Positions 42,596 through 52,713 are shown, counted from the stretch's first letter. The stretch: 64,000 nucleotides of DNA from SAR202 cluster bacterium bin127 (GCA_002239045.1 MPNN01000004.1:1-64000); one strand, 5' to 3'. Numbers and translations: made by a program. The notes: generated from the sequence alone by a model not told the origin.

Positions 42596-43890
42596 GGCAA
42601 CCCCTCAAACGGTTCGTCAACGGTGTTTGAGACGTCACCTTCCGGCGCGAAAGTCGGGAGCGCCGGTATTGGCTGGGCCGCGAAGAAAGGTGAGACGGCA
42701 TCCAAAAGTTCTTGACGGATCGCGCCTTGCGTGCAACCCCATATTTCTTGATCGCCGCCCACGCGGTACCAGTCATCGCGGCAGAAGAACTTGACAGATT
42801 CGATCCCTCGCAAGACGTAAAAGTCCAACCTAAACGATGTCTCGCAAGTTCCGGTGTTGCCTATGGGTATAGGGGTGTTGATTGCATTGATTATCACGTC
42901 GATTAGTTCGCGATTTTGGATGTCTTGGACCGGTTGTGCTTCCCCGCCCGGGATCTCGCGGTAGAGCACCACGCGGCGCGCTTCGTGGAGGCGCAACTCA
43001 TGGACCGGATTGATGGTGGTTTGCACACGATTTTCAACGTCGGTACAGTTGACGATGATGTCGTCGGGAAGGGTGTCGTTGTTTTCGTGGTCCTTGCTCG
43101 CCAAATGGAACGTGTAGGTCGATTCCTCGTTCCCAAGGACGAGTATCCAACCTTCAACCGCACGCGCCGGATTGCTGCCCACGTACGAACCACAACCCAA
43201 TGTTCGGTCCGGCCAGATGTGTTCCTCGACGCTGAGAACCTTGATATCGCTCTGGTCAATGCCCTCATCGATGAGTTCGCCCCTTGCGTAGATCTCGAGC
43301 TTAGTCGGAACCATCGGTGCTGGTGTTGGCGTAACTGTCGGCGTCGGGGAGGGCTCCGGTGTGGACGTCGGTTCAGCGGTGGGTGTAGGAACCGGCGTAT
43401 TGGTTTCCGTCGGTCCAACGGTCCGAGGTGGGGTCGCAGCCGTTGGTATCGGCGTCGGTGTATCGGCCGGAGCGGGGGTTGCCGTTGATTCCGGAGTTGG
43501 CGCGCGGTCAACCACCGGCGTATTCGTAGCCTCTGGTGCAACGCCAACGGTCCGAGGAGGGGTCGCCGGTTCTGGGTTGGCTTCCGCGGTCGGAGTCGGG
43601 GTATCTTTAACCGGTTCAGGCGTAGGAGTGTCGGGAACTTGAACTTCTGGGGGTTCAGGGGTCGCGGTGTCTGGTGGCGGCATCGTCGCCGACGGTTGCG
43701 GCGGCTGGGTGGGTCTCGGAGTTGGTTGGACACCCATTTCGGGCTCTCGGCTGTTCGCCCACAACGCCGCGAGAACTATCGCCACAACGATGACCGCGAT
43801 GGCGATCCCTGCGATCAAGGTCTGACGCACCCGCGGCCCATAGCCTGAGGCGCGGAGGCCGGAATTGTTTTGATCGCCAGGTTGCGTCAT
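42571..43890 (-). CDS. membrane-anchored protein with long Pro/Thr spacer
   Basis: A 439-residue protein. After 20 polar residues comes one membrane helix (LIAGIAIAVIVVAIVLAALW, about 24-44). A Pro/Thr/Ala-rich spacer of about 170 residues follows (repeats of TPTP, EPT and ATPPRTVG). The C-terminal domain (about 225-439) has EIYARGELIDEG, a CG pair (TLGCGSYVGSNPARAVEGWILVLGN), VNCTDVENRV and FFCRDDWYRVGGDQEIWGCTQG. Five or six Cys suggest disulfides outside the cell. I do not recognise the domain. The Pro/Thr spacer resembles the one in the LRR lipoprotein at 59003. Confidence 0.75.
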   Translation of the reverse strand: MTQPGDQNNSGLRASGYGPRVRQTLIAGIAIAVIVVAIVLAALWANSREPEMGVQPTPRPTQPPQPSATMPPPDTATPEPPEVQVPDTPTPEPVKDTPTPTAEANPEPATPPRTVGVAPEATNTPVVDRAPTPESTATPAPADTPTPIPTAATPPRTVGPTETNTPVPTPTAEPTSTPEPSPTPTVTPTPAPMVPTKLEIYARGELIDEGIDQSDIKVLSVEEHIWPDRTLGCGSYVGSNPARAVEGWILVLGNEESTYTFHLASKDHENNDTLPDDIIVNCTDVENRVQTTINPVHELRLHEARRVVLYREIPGGEAQPVQDIQNRELIDVIINAINTPIPIGNTGTCETSFRLDFYVLRGIESVKFFCRDDWYRVGGDQEIWGCTQGAIRQELLDAVSPFFAAQPIPALPTFAPEGDVSNTVDEPFEGLPCQLETAN

Positions 43891-44126
43891 ATTGCATGAA
43901 AGGCCGTGAAGTTCGGAGGGCGCACACCGCGCTATTAAATTTCTACGCTAAATGATTGACGCTGGATGTTGCCATGAATCCCGCTGCGACCGCACGGCGA
44001 ACTTGGAGGATTTTCGATGTCAGGGTTGCAATACCTGACTCGGTAGGTAATAATTATTTGTTGGCGATCCGAGCGGGGATTCAGTCCGAACCATTGACAC
44101 TGAAATTAACAGCGGAAACAACATCA

Positions 44127-45242
44127 ATGATAAGTCGTCAATTATCCCGCCCGGTCGCATTTCGTCGCGATGCGTCGGCACCCAAGAGCAGAATGTTACG
44201 CGTGGCTGTGATGAGTGTCGCGCTATTGACCATGTGTTTCGCCATTCTCGCGTGTAGCGCCAGCCCCGCACCGACTCCGGTCGTTTTAGAGGTTGAGAAA
44301 CCATCGAACGAACCGAATACATTGACGGTCTATTCGGGACGCAGCCAGTCGCTCGTTGACCCCATCCTTGAGGAGTTCGAACTACTAACCGGCATCCCGG
44401 TCGAGGTCCGCTACGCCAGCACTGGCGAGATGGCCGCAACCTTGCTGGAAGAGGGTGACAGATCACCCGCTGACGTTTTCTTTGCCCAAGACCCGGGCGG
44501 ACTGGGCGCGGTGAAATCGCTGTTCATGACGCTGCCGGACGACATCTACGACCGTTCAGCCGCGTGGGCCAGCGATCCAGACCACAAATGGGTCGGCATC
44601 TCCGGGCGCGCACGCACCGTCGTCTACAGCACCGAGAATATATCCGAGGACGAACTGCCGGATTCCATTTGGGACTTCACCGACCCGATGTGGAAGGGCC
44701 GCATCGGCTTACCACCAACTAACGGGTCCTTTCACGTGATGGTTACGGCGATGCGTTTGGATTGGGGCGAAGCAAAGACCCGCGAGTGGCTCGAGGGCAT
44801 CATGGCTAACGAACCCGTCTTCTACGCGAAGAACACACCGACGGTTGCGGCGGCTGGCGCCGGCGAGATCGACGTCGGATTCGTCAATCATTACTACCTT
44901 CACCGCTTCCTAGCTGAAGAGGGCGAAGGGTTCGGCGCTCGCAACCACTACACCTCTGCAAGCGATGCTGGATCGCTCGTGATGGCCGCGGGCGCAGGCA
45001 TCTTGGCCTCGACCAACGCACAACCAGAAGCCGAGCGACTCTTGAAATTCCTCCTCGGCGTGACCGCTCAACAGTACTTCGCAACTAAGACTCACGAATA
45101 CCCCTTCAACTCAGCCGTGCAACAGTCGGAACACCTTCCGGACCTCGGTGACATCAGCGAACGATTCGATGTCGACCTCGGTCTGCTAGACGATCTGGCC
45201 GGCACGCAAAAACTACTACAGGAGGTTGGCGCACTTCCGTGA
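44127..45242 (+). CDS. fbpA: Fe(III) ABC transporter substrate-binding lipoprotein
   Basis: A class of periplasm-type binding protein related to FbpA/AfuA. The lipoprotein signal ends FAILACSAS. The mature part has LTVYSGRSQSLVDPILEEFELLTGIPVEVRYAST, DVFFAQDPGGLGAV, VGISGRARTVVYST and WKGRIGLPPTNGSF. The paired tyrosines of Fe3+ sites occur in GFVNHYYLHRF (about residues 255-256), which supports iron. The start is uncertain (43956, 44127 or 44193); 44127 is taken as a compromise. The permease start overlaps the stop codon, so the three genes fbpABC form one operon. Confidence 0.88.
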   Translation: MISRQLSRPVAFRRDASAPKSRMLRVAVMSVALLTMCFAILACSASPAPTPVVLEVEKPSNEPNTLTVYSGRSQSLVDPILEEFELLTGIPVEVRYASTGEMAATLLEEGDRSPADVFFAQDPGGLGAVKSLFMTLPDDIYDRSAAWASDPDHKWVGISGRARTVVYSTENISEDELPDSIWDFTDPMWKGRIGLPPTNGSFHVMVTAMRLDWGEAKTREWLEGIMANEPVFYAKNTPTVAAAGAGEIDVGFVNHYYLHRFLAEEGEGFGARNHYTSASDAGSLVMAAGAGILASTNAQPEAERLLKFLLGVTAQQYFATKTHEYPFNSAVQQSEHLPDLGDISERFDVDLGLLDDLAGTQKLLQEVGALP

Positions 45243-46876
45243 CCCGCTCTACAGCGGAAGTAGCTGAACGACCTGCACCGAGGTCCCGGCGTGGCGTTGC
45301 AAACACTGCGCGCGGAGCACCGGTCTGGGTAGCAATCGCGGCTGGATTCGTCGTCTTGGCCGCGATGCTACCTGTTCTTTATCTCTTCGTCCGCGGCATC
45401 GAAGGTGGCGAAACTACCCTAGACTTCCTAACCCGTTCGAACTCAATAAACGTCATCTGGCGGACCGTAACCGTCATCCTCAGCGTCACCATCGTCTCGT
45501 TAATCGTTGCTGTCCCCGCGGCTTGGTTGACGATGCGAACAGATATGCCGTTTCGCCGCGTGCTTTCCGTCGCTTTGGCGTTGCCGTTGGTGGTCCCAAG
45601 TTTTGTAATGGCCACGACGCTGATCGAGGCGTTTGGACCCAAGGGCACGTTGCAAGAGTTTCTAGAACCGATAGGCGTCGAGCGACTGCCCTCCATCTAC
45701 GGTCTGCCCGGCGCGACGCTGGTGTTGGTTCTCATGACGTATCCATACGTCTATCTCACAGTGCGAGCCGCGATTGCAGGACTAAACCCCGAATTGGTGG
45801 AAGCGTCTAGGAGCATGGGCTACTCCGTGCTCGGAGCATTCCGACGCGTGACGTTACCGTTGCTGATGCCGGCGATCGGCGCTGGCGCAATCCTCGCCGC
45901 GCTCTACACCCTCAGCGACTTTGGCGGTGTGGCATTGATGCGACACAACACGTTAACCGTCTCCATCATGACCAACTACCAGACCTCCATCGACCGAACC
46001 GCAGGTGCCGCGATGTCGATGCTGCTGGTAGCGTTTGCCGTCGCTCTATTGTTGGTCGAAGCTTCGTTCCGCGGACGGCGTCGGTACGACGATGCCTCAG
46101 CCAATGTCGGGCGTACCCAGCGCGCAGTCCACCTCGGTTGGTGGGCAACACCCGCACTTCTGTTTACGGCGCTCCCCGTCGTCGCAGGCGTAGTCGTGCC
46201 TGTTGCCGTTTTAGCTGAATGGCTGCTCCGAGGACTGTCCAAAGGGCTTGAAGGTTCGCCGGTATTGGTTCCGCTGTGGAATTCGTTGCAAGCATCGGCC
46301 CTAGCCGCCGTAGCCACTATCCTCTTGGCCTTGCCAGTGGCATTCGTTACGGTCCGCAATCGAAATTGGCTGAGCGATCTTTTCGGCAAGGCAGTCTACA
46401 TAGGATTCGGTTTGCCGGGGGTCGTCGTGGCTCTTTCGCTCGTATTCTTTGCCGTCAATTTCGCATTGTTCGTGTACCAATCCCTCCTGTTGTTGGTGTT
46501 CGCCTACGCGGTCCTCTTCCTTCCTGTCGCTCTCGGATCGCTGAGATCGGGTCTGTTGCAGATCAACCCGAGTCTCGAAGAAGCTGCGCAGTCACTCGGT
46601 ACGACACAGTTCCGAGCATTTACCCGGGTCACCCTCCCAATTCTCATGCCGAGTGTCTTCGCCAGCGCGGCTCTAGTGTTTTTGCTCACGATGAAGGAAC
46701 TGCCCGCGACGCTCATCCTCGGTCCCACGGGTTTCGATACCCTAGCCACATCGATATGGTCCGCATCATCAGAGGCGTTCTTCACCAAGACGGCAGCGTC
46801 ATCGTTGATATTGGTAGCAGCCGCCGGCGTTCCTACGGCTTGGCTGGTTTTGCGTGAACACTCCGGCGCGCGGTAA
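45239..46876 (+). CDS. fbpB: Fe(III) ABC transporter permease, fused double domain
   Basis: A 545-residue permease with two binding-protein-dependent transport domains in one chain, as in FbpB. The EAA-like loops are seen as EASRSMGYSVLGAFRRVTLPLLMPAIGAG (first half) and EAAQSLGTTQFRAFTRVTLPILMPSVFAS (second half). Each follows a helix-rich segment; about 12 membrane helices in total. Its GTG start overlaps the stop of the binding-protein gene (GTGA). The ATPase gene follows 15 bp on. Confidence 0.93.
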   Translation: MTRSTAEVAERPAPRSRRGVANTARGAPVWVAIAAGFVVLAAMLPVLYLFVRGIEGGETTLDFLTRSNSINVIWRTVTVILSVTIVSLIVAVPAAWLTMRTDMPFRRVLSVALALPLVVPSFVMATTLIEAFGPKGTLQEFLEPIGVERLPSIYGLPGATLVLVLMTYPYVYLTVRAAIAGLNPELVEASRSMGYSVLGAFRRVTLPLLMPAIGAGAILAALYTLSDFGGVALMRHNTLTVSIMTNYQTSIDRTAGAAMSMLLVAFAVALLLVEASFRGRRRYDDASANVGRTQRAVHLGWWATPALLFTALPVVAGVVVPVAVLAEWLLRGLSKGLEGSPVLVPLWNSLQASALAAVATILLALPVAFVTVRNRNWLSDLFGKAVYIGFGLPGVVVALSLVFFAVNFALFVYQSLLLLVFAYAVLFLPVALGSLRSGLLQINPSLEEAAQSLGTTQFRAFTRVTLPILMPSVFASAALVFLLTMKELPATLILGPTGFDTLATSIWSASSEAFFTKTAASSLILVAAAGVPTAWLVLREHSGAR

Positions 46877-46891
46877 TAGGATTTGGAATAG

Positions 46892-48103
46892 ATGAAACTG
46901 TTCCGCCGCACCAAGACGATCATCGGGGCGAATGATCCTTCACATATGCATGCGCAGCTTAACCGCCCGCGCGGTACCGGCGCGATTCATCTCGAACAGG
47001 TACAGACTCGTTACCATCCTGACGAACCACCAGTCCTCAACGGCTTTAACCTCGAAGTGCACGATGGCGAAATCGTGTGCCTCCTCGGACCGAGCGGCGT
47101 GGGAAAGACGACTGCCCTGCGTGTCATCGCCGGATTCGAGCGCGTCATCAACGGCTACGTCCGCCTCGGGGGACGATTGGTCGGCTCGCCATTCATTCAC
47201 ATTCCGCCTCACGAGCGCGCGCTTGGTTTAGTCTTTCAGTCATACGCACTATTCCCCCATCTCACGGTCGCCCAGAACGTTCAATTCGGCATCAAAAACG
47301 CGGATGACCAAGAGAAAAGGCGACGGTCGCTCGAGATCTTGGAGATGTGCGGCATCGCCGAATACGCCGATCGCGGAGTCCACGGTCTCTCCGGCGGCGA
47401 ACAACAACGAGTGGCACTCGCCCGGGCCATCGCACCCGATTCGGTCGCCGTGCTCCTCGATGAACCATTCAGCAACCTCGATCCGAGCCTCGTCGTACAG
47501 CTTCGAAGACAGGTGAAAGACATCATCCACCAAGCCGGGAAGACGGCAATCTTAGTGACCCATGATCGTGAGACCGCATTCCTGACTTCAGACCGCGTTG
47601 CGGTAATGCGATCCGGACGCGTGGCGCAGATCGGAACCGCCGAAGAAGTTTACGCTCATCCAATCGCCCCCCATGTCGCCAGAATCATCGGAAGGTCATC
47701 ATTCATTGATGGCACCTTCCGTGGCGATAGAGTCTTCACCGAAGCAGGCGAGTTTCCGGCCGTCGCCGCCAACGGATACAAGTTGAAAGACGGCGAAGAG
47801 GTTTCGGCATTGATGCGCGCCTCCGAACTCAGATTGCGCCGCCACGAATCGACCGGTGAGGAAGAAGACGGCTGGACCCTCGAGCCATTTACCGCTTGCG
47901 GCATCGATTGCCGATGCGTGGCCCGCATCGAATCGCGCGAATTTCACGGCGATTTCACCGACTTCAGCGTACGTTTACCTTCGGGCGACACTTTCCGCGT
48001 GCGGAACCGCACCTACGCAATGCAACTCCCAGATGGCGCACCGGTCACCGTAACGGCAGTGCGGGGAGCAAAAGTGATCGTCTATCCGATCGACATGCGC
48101 TGA
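46892..48103 (+). CDS. fbpC: Fe(III) ABC transporter ATP-binding protein
   Basis: A 403-residue ATPase. Walker A is GPSGVGKTTALRV, the Q loop is LVFQSYALFPHLTVAQNV, the signature is LSGGEQQRVALARAI, Walker B is VAVLLDEPFSNLD and the H loop is AILVTHDRETAF. The C-terminal 150 residues form a TOBE-like regulatory region (ALMRASELRLRRHES). This is usual for the FbpC/PotA class. A short leader of 35 residues precedes the domain, so the start may be internal. Last gene of the iron operon; a 163-bp gap precedes livK. Confidence 0.93.
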   Translation: MKLFRRTKTIIGANDPSHMHAQLNRPRGTGAIHLEQVQTRYHPDEPPVLNGFNLEVHDGEIVCLLGPSGVGKTTALRVIAGFERVINGYVRLGGRLVGSPFIHIPPHERALGLVFQSYALFPHLTVAQNVQFGIKNADDQEKRRRSLEILEMCGIAEYADRGVHGLSGGEQQRVALARAIAPDSVAVLLDEPFSNLDPSLVVQLRRQVKDIIHQAGKTAILVTHDRETAFLTSDRVAVMRSGRVAQIGTAEEVYAHPIAPHVARIIGRSSFIDGTFRGDRVFTEAGEFPAVAANGYKLKDGEEVSALMRASELRLRRHESTGEEEDGWTLEPFTACGIDCRCVARIESREFHGDFTDFSVRLPSGDTFRVRNRTYAMQLPDGAPVTVTAVRGAKVIVYPIDMR

Positions 48104-48284
48104 AAACAATCGAGTTCGACACTCCATATCCCGGTCCCACACAATATGCATCGTCCCCTCGATCAACCCAATTTCGCGCATTTCGTCCGATCAGTGGTGC
48201 AATAATATACGTCGTATCAATTTAAGTGGTATAAAACGTACATTGAGTAGCGACGATCCGTAGCGTGTGAAAGAGAGCAAAGGC

Positions 48285-49460
48285 ATGATAACCAGACGGT
48301 TTATCTCATACATTGGGCTGACGGCGATCGTCTTAACTTTCGTATTCGGGCTCGGTTGCGAATCCGACTCAGACGACCCGTATCGAATCGGTGTAATGGA
48401 ATCACTCACTGGTCCCGGTGAGACCTACGGAACCGTCTCCAACCAAGCGAAGCAGCTAGCAGTGGACGAGATTAACGCAGCCGGCGGCGTCAACGGACGC
48501 ATGATCGAACTGGTGGTCGAAGACTCGAAATGCGGCGCGCAAGATGCCATCACCGCATACAACAAGCTGACCGACGTCGATGGCGTAAAGATCATTCTGG
48601 GCACATCGTGTAGCGGCGCGATGCTCGGAGCCGCACCGTTGGCCGAAGAGGATGGCGTTATTCTATTCTCCGGCCTCGCGACCAACCCCGACATAGCAAC
48701 CGCTGGAGACTATATCTTCAGGACGTCTATGAGCGATGCGCAGTTGGGTGTCGACACCGGCAATTTGATGTGGGCCGACGGTGTCCGCAACGTCGCGACG
48801 ATCACCGAATCTACGGACTATGCCGAAGGTGTCAGGCGAACCACCGCCGCGCAGTTCGAAAAACGCGGCGGACAGATCGTTGGCGAAGAGCGCTACGCCT
48901 CCGACGTTACCGACTTTCGAACACAGCTGACCAAGCTGCTCACCGCCAATCCGGACGCTATCCATATCGCCGCCCAGTCTGAATTCTCTGGCGGTACCGT
49001 CGTCAAACAACTGCGGGAACTCGACTACAACGGACCGATATACGCCGAAGTCGTTGTCGTCGGTGCCACGGCGCTTGAGATCGCGGGCGACGCCGCAAAC
49101 GGTGTAAAGGCCGTCGTCGCCGACTTAGACCCCGGAAACTCAACAGCTCAACAGGTCATTAGCAGCTTCAAGGAGAAGTACGACTACATCACCTTGGCTT
49201 GGTATGTCGGATCGGCATATGACGATGTTTACATCACCGCGGAATGTCTGAAACAAACTGAAGACGACCAAGACGCCGACGGTTTTAGAGACTGCCTGTA
49301 CGACATAACATGGTCTGGCGCCATCGGCAGTAACTACAGCTTTGACGAGAATGGCGAGGTCGTAGGACTTTCCAACGTCGTCGTCCAGGTTCTTCCCACT
49401 GGCGAAAGAACCGGCGACAACCAGGGCTACGAGGTTTTGGGGCCCGCGCCGTTGGAATAG
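48285..49460 (+). CDS. livK: branched-chain amino acid ABC transporter substrate-binding lipoprotein
   Basis: A 391-residue type I periplasmic binding protein. From ATG 48285 (AAAGG upstream) the signal MITRRFISYIGLTAIVLTFVFGLGC ends in a lipobox. The mature part has RIGVMESLTGPGETYGTVSNQAKQLAVDEINAAGGVNGRMIELVVED, then ILGTSCSGAMLGAAPLAEEDGVILFSG and NVATITESTDYAEGVRRTTAAQFEKRGG. These are clear LivK/AmiC-family features. The substrate could be amino acids, amides or another small ligand. It is the first gene of a complete liv operon. Confidence 0.92.
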   Translation: MITRRFISYIGLTAIVLTFVFGLGCESDSDDPYRIGVMESLTGPGETYGTVSNQAKQLAVDEINAAGGVNGRMIELVVEDSKCGAQDAITAYNKLTDVDGVKIILGTSCSGAMLGAAPLAEEDGVILFSGLATNPDIATAGDYIFRTSMSDAQLGVDTGNLMWADGVRNVATITESTDYAEGVRRTTAAQFEKRGGQIVGEERYASDVTDFRTQLTKLLTANPDAIHIAAQSEFSGGTVVKQLRELDYNGPIYAEVVVVGATALEIAGDAANGVKAVVADLDPGNSTAQQVISSFKEKYDYITLAWYVGSAYDDVYITAECLKQTEDDQDADGFRDCLYDITWSGAIGSNYSFDENGEVVGLSNVVVQVLPTGERTGDNQGYEVLGPAPLE

Positions 49461-49494
49461 GCCGCAAGAACAGCAAGGCGATCATGCGATTGCA

Positions 49495-50853
49495 GTGACC
49501 AACGCGCGCGCATACTTGGCAAACCGCAGCAACCTACTCGCTTCGGTGCTCGTAGCGCTCGTAGTCGCGTATATCGGTTGGAAGGTTACGGAGTCCCCAG
49601 AGCAGGCCTTGCAGTTCGCATTTAACGGGATGTCTGTCGGGGCCGTCTACGCTCTCGTCGCGATGGGATTCACCATTGTTTACAGTACCGTCTGGTTCTT
49701 CGACATGTACTACGGCGCAGCCGCCGCGTTGGGCGCGTACGGGGTGTTCTATCTCCGATCCTCGGAGACGCTTGGCGGGTTGTACGAGGTAAACAATCCC
49801 GTCGTCAATGGCATCTTCGCGCTCGTCGTCGCCGGGGTGGTCCTGTGGGCATTACATACCGCCTTCTACTATCGACTCCGTTCCCGCTTCGGCGAAAAAA
49901 CACTACGGATTGGCGGAGTCATTCTAGCTGTCTGCGCCGGTGCCTATGCGGGTGCCGTGCTAACTTTCCCATCAAACCTTCACATCACCCTTGCCCCAAC
50001 AATAGCGATCATCGCCGCTATCGCAATCGTCGTCTGCGGACGCGCGCTCAACACCCGAATCTTTCGAAGCAACCTGCAAAAGGTGCCAACAATCGCACTG
50101 ACGATCGGCGGAATTGCAGTCGGTGTCGGGCTCGGTATCTGGCTGGCAGACTCCCCGGGATCGAAGCTCTACCTGAGCTGGGGCGTATCCTGCTTCATCG
50201 CCGGTTCAGTCTCTTTGGCGCTCTACCGCGGACTTTACGTCTACATGCGGCAACGTGCTCGATCTCCTCTCGTGATGCTGGTCGCGACATTGGGAATACT
50301 GCTCGCGTTCAGCGCGTTGATCGTCATGGTCTTCGAACCGACTCCGAGACCGCTACCGGAACCCTTCGGCAACGAGACCTGGAAAGTCGCCGGTGCCAGT
50401 ATCAAAGGATTCAACGTCTTCACGATTGCGGTCGCCTGTGTCGGCTTCGTCGGGCTCTTGTGGCTACTAAAAATGACCACCTTTGGACGCACCGTACGGG
50501 CCATCGGCGACGACGAAGAGGTGGCCAAAGTCGTTGGCATCAACACCACCGTCATCATCGCAATCGTCTTCTTCATCGGCGCCGTCTTCGCAGCATTGGG
50601 CGGACTGCTCAGCGGGCACGACACGGCGATCCAACCGCGCATGGGTCTGCTTCTATTGCTGAAGGGTTGGATAGCATCAGTGGTCGGCGGCATCGGCAAC
50701 CTCCAAGGCGCGATACTCGGCGGTTTCATCCTCGGCATGATCGAGCAGTTCGGGATCTGGGATCTGGCTGGAGAATGGAGAGACGTTGTCTCATTCGTCG
50801 TCTTGATCCTGTTCCTATCCTTCTGGCCCACCGGCATCCTGCCGAGAAAATAG
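49495..50853 (+). CDS. livH: LivH-type permease with a large membrane insertion
   Basis: A 452-residue permease, well above the usual 290-310. The N-terminal LivH core is QFAFNGMSVGAVYALVAMGFTIVYSTVWFFDMYYGAAAALGAYGVF. The C-terminal core (TFGRTVRAIGDDEEVAKVVGINTTVIIAIVFFIGAVFAALGGLLSG ... LKGWIASVVGGIGNLQGAILGGFILG) is normal. Between them, about residues 105-255, are four or five extra hydrophobic segments with short basic loops. The start is GTG at 49495. It is followed by livM 21 bp on. The insertion is unusual; see findings. Confidence 0.9.
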   Translation: MTNARAYLANRSNLLASVLVALVVAYIGWKVTESPEQALQFAFNGMSVGAVYALVAMGFTIVYSTVWFFDMYYGAAAALGAYGVFYLRSSETLGGLYEVNNPVVNGIFALVVAGVVLWALHTAFYYRLRSRFGEKTLRIGGVILAVCAGAYAGAVLTFPSNLHITLAPTIAIIAAIAIVVCGRALNTRIFRSNLQKVPTIALTIGGIAVGVGLGIWLADSPGSKLYLSWGVSCFIAGSVSLALYRGLYVYMRQRARSPLVMLVATLGILLAFSALIVMVFEPTPRPLPEPFGNETWKVAGASIKGFNVFTIAVACVGFVGLLWLLKMTTFGRTVRAIGDDEEVAKVVGINTTVIIAIVFFIGAVFAALGGLLSGHDTAIQPRMGLLLLLKGWIASVVGGIGNLQGAILGGFILGMIEQFGIWDLAGEWRDVVSFVVLILFLSFWPTGILPRK

Positions 50854-50874
50854 CACCGATGAAGCGATGACCCG

Positions 50875-51921
50875 ATGAACAGCAGCCCGGCAACCACGAA
50901 CGCGTCTCTAATGGCGCGCGGAATGACGGCCCTCCGCGAAAAAGGCGACATCGAGCTGTACGCGAACGTGTTTGTCATCGCTTGGGCGGTGATAATCACG
51001 CTTTGGCAAGGCACCGGATTCGCCGTAACACTCGGCACTGTCTTTTGCATCTGGGCGATTCTGTCCGTAAGCCTCAACCTAGTCGTTGGCTACACCGGTC
51101 TCCTCTCCGTCGGTCACATCGGCTTCTTTGGCATCGGCGCCTACGGGATGGCGATACTGACCTCCGACACTTCATACGAACTGCTCAGAACCGAGTCCAT
51201 AGCACAATTCGGATGGCCATTCTTCGCCGCGTTGCCCGTCTGCGTCATCGCGGCGGGTGCCGTCGCGTTAGCCGTCGGCGCAGTATTCAATCGCTTCCGA
51301 GACGACATTTACGTGCTCGTCTCGTTCGGTTTCGCAATCATCGCCTTCAACGTATTCCTGAGCTGGCGCGGACTCACAAGAGGTGCGTACGGCATCCGCG
51401 ACGTGGCGCGACCTAAGATTGGTAGCTGGGAAGTCAGCGGCGAACTCGACTTCTTGATTCTCTGTGCCGTATTTTTGCTCATCGTTGTCGGCATATCTTG
51501 GTTCCTCGTTTCGTCTTCATTCGGCCGCGTCTTGAAGGCGATCCGTGAAGACGAGCAGGTCGCGCAGGTCTTCGGATATCGAACCACGTTCTACAAACTC
51601 GCAATTTGGGTCATATCGGCGATGATGGCAGGACTCGCCGGCGGACTCTTCGGGAGTTTTACCACATTCGTTGACCCGAACTCCTTCATCCTTCTCGAGT
51701 CGATGCTCCTAGTCTCGATCGTCATACTCGGCGGTCTGGCCTCCATTCGCGGTTCGCTTCTCGGTGCATTGGCATTTGTGCTACTCGAAGAGGGCATGCG
51801 ATTCATTCCATTCTTGCCGTCCGAATTCGTCGGACAAGCGCGACAAGTAGTGTTGGGCGTCCTATTAGTGCTGCTAATGCTGTTCAGACCCCAGGGATTG
51901 GCCGGGAGGTACAAGCTATGA
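50875..51921 (+). CDS. livM: LivM-type permease
   Basis: A 348-residue branched-chain amino acid permease. It has WAILSVSLNLVVGYTGLLSVGHIGFFGIGAYGMAIL, the LivM signature, and the ATPase-contact region FGRVLKAIREDEQVAQVFGYRTTFYKLAIWVISAMMAGLAGGLFGSF. The helix before the C-terminus is ESMLLVSIVILGGLASIRGSLLGALAFVLLEE. The end overlaps the livG start by 4 bp (ATGA), showing coupled translation. Confidence 0.95.
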   Translation: MNSSPATTNASLMARGMTALREKGDIELYANVFVIAWAVIITLWQGTGFAVTLGTVFCIWAILSVSLNLVVGYTGLLSVGHIGFFGIGAYGMAILTSDTSYELLRTESIAQFGWPFFAALPVCVIAAGAVALAVGAVFNRFRDDIYVLVSFGFAIIAFNVFLSWRGLTRGAYGIRDVARPKIGSWEVSGELDFLILCAVFLLIVVGISWFLVSSSFGRVLKAIREDEQVAQVFGYRTTFYKLAIWVISAMMAGLAGGLFGSFTTFVDPNSFILLESMLLVSIVILGGLASIRGSLLGALAFVLLEEGMRFIPFLPSEFVGQARQVVLGVLLVLLMLFRPQGLAGRYKL

Positions 51922-52691
51922 CACATCACCACATCGATCCCAGCGAATATTTCGGGATCCAAACCATCGGCCTCACCAAACAATTCGGCGGCGTAAAGGC
52001 ATTGGACAACGTCACCCTGACGATACCGATATTTGGTATCACCAGCGTCGTCGGGCCCAACGGTTCCGGCAAGTCGACACTCGTCAACCTCCTCACCGGC
52101 GTCCTGCCCTACGACCAAGGCATCGTGAAGATCGAGACCAACTCCTTCGAAGTCATTCACGCCTACGAAACCCCCGGACACGGCATCACTCGCACCTTCC
52201 AAGAAGTCCGGCTCTTCGATCAGATGACGGTATGGGACAACTTGATGGTCGTGTTGACCAATCGCAAGTTATGGGCATCCATGATTGAGCGATCAAATGG
52301 ACGTCAGGGGGCTGACCATCGGGAAAAAACTGAAGAGATATTAAAGAAAGTTGGGATGTGGGAGAAACGGGATTCGATGGCCGAAGACCTGTCGTACGGG
52401 CAACGAAAGCTCCTCGAGATCGGACGAGCGATGGCTCTAGAAGTGCAGGTTTACATCCTCGACGAACCATTCGCCGGGCTATTCCCGCAGATGCTCGAAA
52501 GGGTGAAAGACCTCCTGCGCGAACTCCGCGCCAGCGGTCGAACCGTCGTCTTCATCTCGCACAATATGGACATCGTGCGGGAGCTGTCCGACCAAATCAT
52601 CGTGCTTGAAAGCGGCAAGTTCCTAATGTCAGGCGAAGTCGACAAGATCCTGAACCAGCCCGAAGTGATCCGAGCGTATCTCGGTACTTGA
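51918..52691 (+). CDS. livG: LivG-type ATP-binding protein
   Basis: A 257-residue ATPase of the branched-chain amino acid transporter. Walker A is GPNGSGKSTLVNLLTG, the Q loop is RTFQEVRLFDQMTVWDNL and the signature is LSYGQRKLLEIGRAMA. Walker B is VYILDEPFAGLFP and the H loop is VVFISHNMDIV. The signature carries Tyr-Gly in place of Gly-Gly, which is common in LivG. The usual LivG insertion after the Q loop is present. The gene overlaps livM by 4 bp. Confidence 0.94.
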   Translation: MTHHHIDPSEYFGIQTIGLTKQFGGVKALDNVTLTIPIFGITSVVGPNGSGKSTLVNLLTGVLPYDQGIVKIETNSFEVIHAYETPGHGITRTFQEVRLFDQMTVWDNLMVVLTNRKLWASMIERSNGRQGADHREKTEEILKKVGMWEKRDSMAEDLSYGQRKLLEIGRAMALEVQVYILDEPFAGLFPQMLERVKDLLRELRASGRTVVFISHNMDIVRELSDQIIVLESGKFLMSGEVDKILNQPEVIRAYLGT

Positions 52692-52713
52692 AATCCGCCT
52701 GCACCGTCGAAAC

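Noticed and set aside
49845-50870. 341-codon plus-strand ORF within livH
   Set aside because: Arg-rich alternate frame of livH without domain features.
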